This document shows, piece after piece, positions 46,061 through 56,599 of a stretch of 64,000 nt of DNA (positions are counted from its first letter, which is position 1; each line of letters opens with the position of its first letter). The stretch spans positions 36,606,737 through 36,670,736 of the forward strand of contig CM043869.1 of assembly GCA_023846275.1 (NCBI GenBank), given 5' to 3'. Made by a program: the position numbers and the translations under genes. The notes beneath the pieces were generated by a model, which had not been told where the DNA came from, searched no databases, and saw only the letters and a list, made by a program, of their open reading frames with translations. The DNA comes from Vanilla planifolia. Taxonomy: Eukaryota; Streptophyta; Magnoliopsida; Asparagales; Orchidaceae.

Positions 46061-49053
46061 TATAGACAGCTCAGATCGTCCCATACCAACCTGAGTAGCC
46101 TACGAAAAACATAGGATATAACACATCATTACACACCTACTTTCCATAACTATGTGGATCCCATCTCCCGGGCACACCGTCAAACCAGGTTCATGACTCC
46201 TGAATTAACTGATGAACTCGCGCAATGTTACTCCTACTAGACCCAATACTCCTAACCCATACCGGTAGGAGAACCGATCTAATAGAAGTCTGAACCCCCA
46301 AGGTTAAGTTCCATAGTCATGTAATGACCTCACCATCAACAAAAAAAAATATATATATATATAACATCCACCGATATGAAATGGCGCTCCACATACCATA
46401 CCGTCAAGATAGAAAATAAGATAGTGTATAAAAATGTAACTCATATGAAAAGTCACAGTCCATCAAATACCACATCATCCATCCGAGTACATGAGTCAGA
46501 ATCACCCTCACATAATACAAGACATAAGAATAACAGTCTCACTGAATAAATCCAACAGCAACAATCAACTAACCAGAATGTCTCAGAAAATCACAGATCA
46601 GATCTCCTCCACTAGCCTACTGATCACGATCCCACCTAAAGCTGGGTGGCGTCAAGTCTGCCGAGCCACTGGAAAAATATAGATAATAAAGGAATGAGCT
46701 ACGCCCAGTAGGAAAGACAGCTAGTAAAAAAAAAACTCTCATGCAAGAGAAGGATAATAGTAAGAGTATAGAAATACAGCATAACAATGTAGGGTGGAAA
46801 GGCACTCTCAGTCCCAGACTCTGACCAACCACAGTCACCCCCAGTCACACCAGAGTAGCTCTCCTCTGTGCTCCCAGGCAGCATGCCAGCGGGACACGCC
46901 CATCTCTGCGCACGCATGGCGCCTAGGCAAAGCATGCCAGCGGGACACGCCCATCTCTGTGCACGCATCACAACGCCTAGCACCCGACACCGCAGCATCT
47001 CTCGTCAATCAATCTTCTGGAGACTATAGACAGAACCAGTCACATAGATCTCTAGCCAACGTGAGACACCCCTGCCACCCTCAGGCACGCAGGCCTACAC
47101 ACTTGACTAGCCACGGCGAGTCACCCCTGCCACTGCCACTCTCAGGTGCGCAGGCCTACACTCATGGACCAGAAGAGATCAACTCAGCCACCGTCCCAAG
47201 AAGTCCTCTCCCAACAATTTCCATAGAAGCTCACGCCCCTACAGTCATTGCCAAGCTCTAACTCCAAGATTCGACAACATGTGTCCAGATACAACAAGGC
47301 GCATACCAGTCCACATGTATACTGTGAAAGCTAAGTCTGTACCGCACAGTTACCTACCACAACTACCCTAAAACATCATATAGGGCCTATAGTAGTCCGG
47401 TCCAATATGCCAATCCATGAAATATGCCAACACTGAGTAAACTGACTCAATCCATGTCATTGCCATCCAAGCAACACAAACTGTACCAAAATTCTGACTA
47501 TTCTGGTAGCACCCAAGTGTCACACTTCCTTCCAACTAATCCAGCTGCACTGAATTTATGGGTAATTTCCAACAGTCAATTTCAACTTAGCTACGTGATT
47601 TCCAAAAATCACCTCTTCCTCACTTCAGGAAATTTTAATTTCCAAAATAAATTTCTGCCCTTTATCCATTTTCCGAAATTCGGAATAAATTTTCGAATTT
47701 AAAATCCGCATATCCTTTTTCCGAAAATTCGGATTAATTTCCGAATTAAATTTTTTTTTTTTTCCGCTTCTCTCTCATCCGCGCCGCACTTCCCCTGAAC
47801 CGGTTATCGTCGCCGGTTCGGAACCTTTATGCGCTGAGCCGAGAACCCCGCCGGCCGAAGTTAATAATCCGAATTCGGGCCGACGCTTAACATATAAATA
47901 TTAATAATTAAAATAATTATTCACTTAATAATCAGACTAATCCCTAATTAGCCCTAATTCATCCTCTTCCTTCGCCCGTCGCCCGCGAAATTCTAACCGT
48001 CGACTTTCCGGAAGTCTCCGTTTTCCCCGTCGATTTCCGGCGACCGAACGCAAGGAAACGCTAGCCTAAAGCTCGTACTAGCCTAAAAATTCCATATAAT
48101 CAAGTCGCGAAGCTAAATGTCCATGCAAAAATTTTCGCCGAAATGTTGTCCGATCCAACTATGCCAATTCATGAAATTAAAATCATTCTAGCATTCAGAT
48201 AACCTGAATAATGGCAATATGATAATATCAAAACCTAAGGCTTGCTTCTATGCACAGAAATTCCAATTCGGTGGAAATTTTATATATTCTTCTTCATAAA
48301 AAAAAGAAACCCTAAAATGCTAAAATCAATAAATTGCATTAATCAATTCCAAAAACCCATATCCGCATGCTCAAGTAGCTATTTGCAAAATAATCCATAT
48401 TTTTAATTTGCTAAATAACTAATTTAATATGAATTTCCTACCTTTGCTCGCCGGCGACGGTGAAGTTCGCACGCGATCAACCGCAGCTCCTCGCCGAAAG
48501 AAACCTGTACCAAAATGCTCGCCTCTGTCCCGCGAACCTCCGGTTACCAAAAGCCCCTTGGAAGGCTGCCGGAAAGTACCGCCGTTCGCCGCGAACACTT
48601 CGCCTCTAGCCGCCGTTCGAAACCCTAACAGCCGAACAGTTTAGGTTAAATACCCAGCTTAAACCGGTAATAACCCGTTAAGACCCATTAAGCGCCGGTT
48701 GACCTTCCAAAAACGCCGCTTAACACCCGATCAGCCGGTTAATCTCCACCGCTGATCTCGCCCGTCCGATCCGCTTATCCGCGGCTTATCCAAACGCACG
48801 CGCAAACGCACCTCGGCGAACCGCCGCGCCTTCGCTGAACCGCTCCGGTCCGGTTCACGTGAGGTAAAAGAAAAAAAATCCAAATTCCGGTTTTTAAAAA
48901 AAATCTCGGTGCTCCGAAAAATCCTCAGAAAATTTCAGAAATTCCAATAGCCTCCAATTGAGCTCCTGGCTCATCCTACTGTCGATCTGAAATCATCCAA
49001 GCCACAATTGAATTATTGAAGATTAAACCTATAATATTTTACCGGGTATAACA
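46017..49053 (-). mobile_element. Solo LTR, family A (3,037 bp), target duplication TTTAC
   Basis: Begins TGTTACACCCC and ends GGGTATAACA, the TG...CA inverted ends of an LTR. It is flanked on both sides by the same five bases TTTAC (46,012-46,016 and 49,054-49,058). Almost all of it is shared with 56,600-59,651 in the same orientation. No internal retrotransposon sequence lies inside it or beside it, so it is a solo LTR left by recombination between two LTRs. A TATTTAA box read on the minus strand near 48,645, and the T-rich start that would be an A-rich end on the minus strand, suggest minus-strand transcription. Confidence 0.9.
46870..46980. repeat. Tandem duplication in the first family-A LTR
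   Basis: GCATGCCAGCGGGACACGCC occurs twice, at about 46,881 and 46,934, each followed by CATCTCTG-G-CACGCAT. The second family-A LTR has a single copy (near 57,472). Confidence 0.85.
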
Positions 49054-49058
49054 TTTAC

Positions 49059-50575
49059 TTTATGATATAAAAATATATAGATTATAGTTTCATGTGTAAG
49101 TGGATAGTGCATTATTATTATTCATATAATTTGTATTTATGCCTGAGATATTTTGGTTTTTACTTCATCATCAGGTCTCTATTTCAGGTTTTATAAGTCA
49201 TCACATGTGATTTTATTTATTTTTTATATTGATTATCCTTATTTTTGATAGATTGGTTAAGTAGGTCCTTAATAGTCAAGATCAAGCAACTAAAGTTCAA
49301 TTTTAGGAGAAACATAGGATAGAAATTCTAGGATCAAGCAAAGTTGAAGGCCACTTAAGTTCCTTAAGATATGACCATTAAATCCAAACACATATTTTAG
49401 CTTAATTATTTTATAGGATTACACCAAGTTGATAGTTTTTTGAATTTTGAATAAGAATTTTGCTTGATTGGTAGCATGGATTTCTATCCAAATAATAGTT
49501 CAATGAATATTTTAATGAGGTATAAAAAAAATTTCTTGGGTATATATTTTAATTCCTAATTGTGTATTTTAATGAATTTTGACTTGTTGGATTAGATTTA
49601 TGTCTTCATTTTTTTTTTAATTTGGATAAAGAGTTGGGTTTGTTTAAGACTAATAACTCTGTAGAATTTTGTCTGAAGAGTAGGTTTATAGGATTTTACA
49701 CAACATGAATTTATATTTATGATTTGGTACCAAGGCAATTGAAATTTTGAAGGATGATGAACAATTTAACTTCATAGGGAGCCCAAATTGGGCAATTTGA
49801 AGGTCTAATACTACTAAGAAATATTTGATATTTTTTTAACTCAATGGTATTCTAATTATTATAGGGATTTTGATATCGATAAAGTTTATAAGATACATTC
49901 ACAGTCTTCATCTAGCTTTTAAAATGGGTTTGGAAGTTAATAGACTACTTTTTTTACTACTTTACCCTTAAGAATATAATGGTGATTTTACTTCAAAGGG
50001 TCGAAGGCTACATTAATGTGCATGTAAATGAACATTTTTAAAATCCATTTCACATTGAATCATATTTATTAATAATAAAACTATTTTAACATAGAAATAA
50101 TTAAAACCTTTAAAATATAATTGTTCATACAAAACTTAAAATAAAATAACTTCTAAGATAAGTAGTATTTTACTTTTCTTTTCTTTTTTTTCTTTTTATG
50201 AATATTATCACATTATCATGAATATAATTGAAGCTTGTAAATAAATCAACATAAGTGTATCATGCTAAAAATAATGTGAAAATTACATGTTATCAAATTA
50301 TTTTAATTCAAAGAAAATAATAACTCTTTAAATATTCATCTATAATTATCTCTTAAGGCTCCAAATCATTAACAAACATCTTATATCAAACATAAACACA
50401 TACACAAACTTATATATATAAGTTTTCTCAAATATTTGTCATTTTACATTATCACTTAAGGTCATAATTTATAAACATCAACACATGAAATCATATACTT
50501 ATAATACAAGTTTTTAACATTTTATTTCTTATGAAGTGATCATGATAAGGATAAAAAAATTTACAAAAATTCACC
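49059..50575. other. AT-rich intergenic DNA
   Basis: No recognisable gene, RNA or repeat boundary. It is the continuation of the DNA interrupted by the solo LTR at 46,017. Confidence 0.55.
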
Positions 50576-50899
50576 TTTAACTCTCCAGTGCTGTAGTACT
50601 TGTAGTTAAAATCTCCTATGTTTTCCTTTGCCTCATACACAAATATTCTTAAATTCCCTCCAAACTCTTAGAGATGCATTTTCTTCCTCTGTAATGCCCT
50701 TGGTAGAACTAATTGCTATGATTTTTTCTTAGAAATTTTTTTCTTTGTCTTTACTCTCTTTTATACACATCTAAGCCTGCCCACATTCCCATCCATTAAT
50801 TTCCTTCAAATGCTCATGTTTTTACATTTAAGTGCCTCCTTACCTTCTTACCTTTTTAGCTGTGTTGGTTTTTGTTTGGTAGGTTTGTTTAAGATAATT

Positions 50900-51640
50900 T
50901 ACTCATTTGTTTATTGCTTCAATTTTAAAAAGACTTTTCAATTGTATAGTATCATATTATACAATCCTTTTACTTTGTACTACGTGATACTTGATATTTA
51001 ATCTTGTCTATTATTAACTATACTTATATGATGTATTAATCATAATTGTATGCCATTTTTTAAATCTTTTTCTTATTACATTGTAACCTACAATATCCAT
51101 GTACAATACTCTCAGTTCAACCCATTACTTTAATCATACTAATATGATATTCTCAATCATACATATATGATCCCCTTTTGTTTATTCAAATCAGTCATCA
51201 CATGTTACAATATCATTTATCATTATTATTCAATCCATATCCATTCACACTCAAAGTTATCATACTTATATAATTGTCCTAATCATATTGTATAATGAGT
51301 TTTATATTTATTTATCCATTATTCATTCATTCATACTTGATTAAATTTTCTCTTTTACTTGATCATATCTGTATGATTTTTAATATGATATCTTACTATC
51401 CAAATCTTTTCTCTCCCTATCACACTTATCCAACCCCTTGTAGTAATGCACTATTCAACACTTAATTGTATATATAAAATGTTCTAAATTTCACTATACA
51501 ATCTTCTTTAGCTTATTCAGCTTAGTTACACACTATATTATATTGTATAATTTTCATGATTGTAATGTATAATGTCTTTACAAAAATTAAAACTTTCAAA
51601 AAAAAAAAAAAGTTTTAAAATTTTCAAAAAATATAATTAA
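50900..51640. repeat. AT-rich region with recurring ATCATA...TATGAT palindromes
   Basis: ATCATACTAATATGAT (51,133), ATCATACATATATGAT (51,156), ATCATACTTATATAAT (51,259) and ATCATATCTGTATGAT (51,362) lie within 250 bp. The same word class occurs at 6,808-7,640, including an identical ATCATACTTATATAAT. The two regions are probably diverged copies of one repeat. Confidence 0.55.
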
Positions 51641-53914
51641 CATTAAAATATTTTTATTTTATAAATTTAAGATGTTACATAAAGAAACCTATCATTCCAT
51701 ATTATGATCTCACAATCTCATTGATAGATCACATGGTTTAAAGTAAATATAAAAAATACAAAAGTATTTATTAAACAATGATCAAACAATCCAACGATCT
51801 TTTGATAAAGGATTGAACAATTCAATTAATAAATTAGAAAATTTAATATTTTTAATTTTTTTGTTTTGAGTCTCTATTAGACACTCAAAAGATGATTTGA
51901 TGATCATCTCTTAGATATTGAATAATTTAATTTAATGAAGGGCTTAGATGATCTGATAGTTACTTAAAAGGATAATTGAAATTATTTTAAATGGTTTGAT
52001 GAATTGAATTAGATGTTTGATAGGTTAAGAGATGGTTTGATTGATGATATTGGACTTTGTTCTAATGATTAAATGTGATCTCATAAATGAAATTAAAACA
52101 TGAAAAGCATTGTAGGAGGTATACGAACAAAAATAAAAATGGGATACTTTAGCATATTTACATATAAACTTAATAATAATACATTTATGTATAATTGCAA
52201 GAAAAAAAAAAAACAAAAATAACCATGATAAATGGAATAACCTAAATAGTAAGATTGTCAATTTGTTTGATGATTGATATATTATTATACACCTTAATAT
52301 ATAAAAATATGATACACTCATTAGTTGAGTGCTTAGTTGGTGTAGTGTATCATCATGCACATGAGGAATAACTCTTGTTACTTTATTTTTTATTATATGA
52401 TCTTGGATTATATATTGTAGTACATAAAGCATAGTTTATAGTCCATCAAACAAATGAAACATACAAAATAAAAAGAGCTTGGTAGACAAAATCATTATAA
52501 ACTTGCTAATGCAAGGAGATTGAAAAAGATAACAAATGACTTATAAAGAGTTATATATAATAAAAGAATGAATCCCATAAAAGAGTACAAGGACAAAATA
52601 AAAAAAAATATATGATTTAATTAATTGATTGGCAACATGGCAAAGTGATTTTTAAAAGAAATAAAAAGAACAAATATAATATCCTAAAGAATGAATCAAA
52701 GCTTTGAGGTGGGATGAAAAAATTATTAATATCATCAAAAGTAAATAATTAAGATAAATGATTATTATCAAATTTTACTATAAATTATTAATCTTCTCAA
52801 AAAAGCATACTTTAGATAAAATGAGTTAAGATTGCTAAAAAGAGATGCAAATTTAGAAAATATAAGTATAATTTACCTAAAACTCAACAATACCAAAACA
52901 ACAAAAATCAAAGACGTGTAGATGGTAAAATAAAAAGCTAAAAAGTTTGTAAAAATTGAATAATAATTTAATCATATAATTGAAATCAATCAAAAAATTA
53001 AAATAAATACTCAATGATTTTAGAATAAAAATGATAGTAATATGGGGAGTATGGAGATTTAGGTTAAAATTATCTAGGTGAAGGTACAAAGTGTGATGGC
53101 CAAAAAAAGTTGAATATTAATAAGAAACTAGTTATTGGGAAGAAATTTTTTTTGAAATAATAATGAAAGTACAAAAAATATAAAAATTTAATGTTATGAA
53201 CATTTCATGGAGTAGGAATTTTAATAATGTTTAATGAATTGTTGAGGTAAAATTAATTAAAAAAAATCATAAGAGTATTTAAGCCTAACTTCTAAGAAAA
53301 ATTAAAAAATGATAATAAATAAATAAATAATTCATAAGTACCTAACTTGACCAACTATGATAACTAAGAAAAGGTGGAAGGGATTGGGAGTTAATTAAGC
53401 TAATTAATTTATTTAAATCTTAATAATATTTAAAATTTAATATATTCATTATATTATAACCTAACCTTAATATATTAACAAACCTTTATATACTAATGGC
53501 TATGGAGGTTGAATAGAGGCAAGAGGAATAGGTGGTTAATTAAACCAATTAAACTTAATTAAAGTGTGTGTGTGTGTGTATATAATACATATAAACTATT
53601 ATATCAATAACGTTAAAGGGATATTGTTATTGTATAGTTGTGAAGGAATGCGAAAAAGTTTATGGAAGGGAAACACCAAATTTCAATTGTCATAAATTTT
53701 AGTCATTTCAGGAAGTCAAATCGACAAAGGAGGTGAGGGGTCAATCATGGAAAGTATAAAAGAATGAGAGATTTGGATTCATCATTTGGTTTGTCAAGCA
53801 AGAAAATGGAAGTTGTTCAAGAAAAAGTCTATTATTTCTTGCAAGAGATAACAAGAGAGAGGTTGTCAAGAGGAGAGAGAAAGGATAGCTTAAGAGAAAG
53901 AGAAAGAAAGTTCT
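51641..53914. other. AT-rich intergenic DNA
   Basis: No gene recognised. Minus-strand frames here reach 135 codons but are dominated by Phe, Ile, Leu and Tyr, as random AT-rich sequence gives. A GT run lies at 53,564-53,579. The last 120 bases are purine-rich. Confidence 0.55.
53564..53579. repeat. (GT)8 microsatellite
   Basis: Perfect GT dinucleotide run followed by TATATAAT. Confidence 0.9.
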
Positions 53915-54212
53915 AATATTGTAACAGCCCTAGTTTTCTCTTATTTGTATTTTTATATTTTTTATAGAAAGAGCTCTGTGAGACGAATCCAACGATGTTT
54001 AATTTGTAATTTTCGGAGCTCTAATGAATAAATTATGAATTTTTGAAGATTTGGGATAAATTTGTAACGTAGAGGATAGATCTGTAAATTTTAAATGTCG
54101 GCTTAGTTCAAATCCGATTGGCGGAGGATATATTTGCAAATATAAAATTTAGATGGGGTTTTCTGCAAAATGCGGTTCACGACCCTTCCATTGAGTCGGT
54201 TTCGGCCGCGGC

Positions 54213-54219
54213 TATAAAA
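54213..54219 (+). promoter_or_regulatory. TATA box of the family-B LTR
   Basis: TATAAAA inside GCGGCTATAAAAGCCG, in a GC-rich setting about 290 bases into the LTR. This is the usual layout of a plant LTR promoter, with transcription expected to start about 30 bases to the right. Confidence 0.65.
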
Positions 54220-55160
54220 GCCGACTTTGCGCGTTTGGAACGTGTTTCTGCGAACGCTGCGGCGAGGCACGGCGGCGAGGAAATTTTGTGATTTTCGACA
54301 CGCGACGACAACGGCCAACGAAGGTGAGAATTTTATTTTCTTTGTTGTTTTATAAGATTTTCGGGGAGCGGCGGTCAGTTGGCCGGCGAGAGACGCAAGA
54401 AATTTTGAAGTTCGCCGGCGAAATATTTCGGTTTCGCCGGACGAGAGAGAGAGGGGCGGCGTGAACCGGTCCAGGCTTTGGACCGGGTTACGCTGAACCG
54501 GATGCCGAGCGCGGGCGGTCCAGCGCGCCGAGCACGCCCGGTCCAGCGCCGAGAGCGCGCGGTCCAGCGCGCTGGGAGCGGGCGGTCCAGCACCGCGAAA
54601 AGAAATTTTTGGAAAAATGCTGTTTGGAAAAGCTTTTAGAAAGCGCCGAGCGTGCGCGGGCGGTCCAGCGGGCGGTTCAGTGCCGCGTAAGCCCATTTTT
54701 GGGATTATTTTGGGGTGTGTTTGGGAAAGCTTTTAGAAAGCTGTTTTTGTTACTTAAAACCTTTTTATTTATTTTAATTATTTTGCACATGTGACCTTGT
54801 AGGGACTCCAGAAATTGAGAATAGAGGTCCTGCAATAATAAATCCAGGTAGATACGTCGTAACATGTGATAAAGCACAATAGTATTTATTTATATTTCGA
54901 TACATGGTTTCTTACGGGCTGCATTACAGTTTTTCTTTACATGATTTTTATCTCATGGCTTGATATATGTTTTATGGTGTTATTCTCTGATTGAACTGAA
55001 AGCATAAAAGATGACAAAAAGGAAATTGAAACAAAAAGCATAATATGAGATAAAATATAATTGGTTGGACATATTAATATGGTTTTGGCATATTTATCAC
55101 ATGTGTGACATGGTTGGAAAATAAAAATGAAAATTGGATTCCTGGAGACATTATCCTCAC

Positions 55161-55371
55161 CACTAGGCCTAGCGGATGAGATCGTAGGGTATCGATCTTC
55201 GGATCAGATATCTGCCTAGTGTGTATGTGTACCATGACCTTCGTATATATTGATGACACCAGGCCTAGCGGATGTGATCGCAGGGTATCAGTACTATACC
55301 TGCCTGGTGGCACTAGGCCTAGCGGATGAGATCGCAGGGTATCGGTCTTCGGATCAGATATCTGCCTAGTG
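55161..55371 (+). repeat. Three hairpin-forming repeats in the family-B LTR
   Basis: Copies lie at 55,161-55,221, 55,257-55,309 and 55,311-55,371. Each has complementary ends: CACTAGGC with GCCTAGTG in copies 1 and 3, CACCAGGC with GCCTGGTG in copy 2, a compensatory T-A to C-G change. Copies 1 and 3 also hold an inner stem around TTCG (GATC-TTCG-GATC, and GGTC-TTCG-GATC with one G-T pair). All share GGCCTAGCGGATG and AGGGTATC. They lie downstream of the LTR promoter, so they would be in the RNA. Confidence 0.8.
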
Positions 55372-55969
55372 TTATGCACTGGATGGATGCCGGCTGAAGG
55401 TCATTTGATATGATGATTGGATCCAGAGGATAATGATTCAGAAGGGAATCGGGCTCAGTAAGTATATAACATATAAAATAATGGAAATGGAAATTGATAT
55501 ACATGTTTATCTGGTTTACTTTTGATACTGCATGACATTTGATAAGAAGGTATTCATATGGTTTATTTTTCACCGCTTATGAGATGGATTTTGTTTTATC
55601 ATGTTTCACGGCTTGTCTTTTATATCTGGAGATTTATTTTACTTGGTTACATAATGGATTTATCTGTTGAGATATATATGTCTCATTTATGCTTCATCAC
55701 AGGTCATGAAATCACTGCACCGAGAACTGGGAATGATGCTGTTACAGGAGAGCCCTTTCCAAGAGATGTGTGAGAGGGAAAATTTTAATGTGATTAAATG
55801 TTTAAAAACATGTCTTTATATATATACTTTGGATTTTGAGTTAGTGTTTGTCTTACAGTCGGGTCCCCACCTATGGTTTGTTTATTTGTCCTCACTTAGA
55901 TATTGTATCTCGTGACTCTGATGTTCATTTTGTGATCTAATGGTATTGATGTCGGTGGGGTGCCTGACA

Positions 55970-56599
55970 AATATCATGTAGGAGAAAGAAAGAAGAGTCA
56001 AGGGAGTCATTGAGAGGGCTATAATTAAGAGTGAGAAGTGAATAAAAGAGAGGGAGAGGGAAACACCATAGTAGAGAAAACATATAAAAGGATCAACACC
56101 AAAGAGAGAGGAGAAGTTATTGGAGAAGAGAAAAAAGAAGAAAAGAAAAGTTGAGCAAGGAGAGAAAAAGAAAATGGGAGAGAGTGCGCACTAGTGATAA
56201 GAAAAAAAAGACGATTAATATCCTAAGAAAGAGAAAGAGAGAGAAAGAAAACATGATAAAGAAGAAAAAATTAATAAATAATAAAAATAGGAGATTACGA
56301 AGTATCATTATTAATTTCACAAATTAATACCATAAATTAATTATTTCAAACATTGATTACATATCCATATATCATTCAAGTAAACATTTTCATTTAAATT
56401 TTTTATTTTCAAGTAAACCAAGTAATATACATTAACAAAAAAACACATCAATAAAATCCATGTTGAATAGAATGTCGTAATAACTAATAAAATAACCGCA
56501 TATGAAATCATTTTAGAACACATATAAGTTTATTAGTATATTTACATTTTAATTATTAAGTTTACCTGCTAAATTTGGGGTAAAATTTTCTTATCCCAT
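55970..56599. other. Purine-rich then AT-rich spacer
   Basis: Positions 55,980-56,270 are strongly GA-rich on the plus strand, matching the GA-rich 53,830-53,914 on the other side of the family-B LTR, so the LTR inserted into one purine-rich tract. The rest is AT-rich, without genes. Confidence 0.6.

Larger units (their letters stand above)
53920..55969 (+). mobile_element. Solo LTR, family B (2,050 bp), target duplication AATAT
   Basis: Begins TGTAACAGCCCTAG and ends GGTGCCTGACA, with identical flanking AATAT at 53,915-53,919 and 55,970-55,974. It contains a GC-rich U3-like part (54,170-54,700), a TATAAAA box at 54,213 pointing plus-strand, and three structured repeats at 55,161-55,371. No internal domain is present, so it is a solo LTR. 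It has no copy elsewhere in the window and shares only the general terminal style with family A. Confidence 0.88.

Noticed and set aside
46794..47261. 155-codon plus-strand open frame as a gene
   Set aside because: It is inside a solo LTR, includes an LTR tandem duplication, and is not kept open in the second copy of the same LTR.
54103..54696. 197-codon minus-strand open frame as a gene
   Set aside because: It lies in the GC-rich promoter half of a solo LTR, where stop codons are rare. The peptide is Arg/Ala/Pro-rich and resembles no family, and it runs against the LTR's own TATA box.
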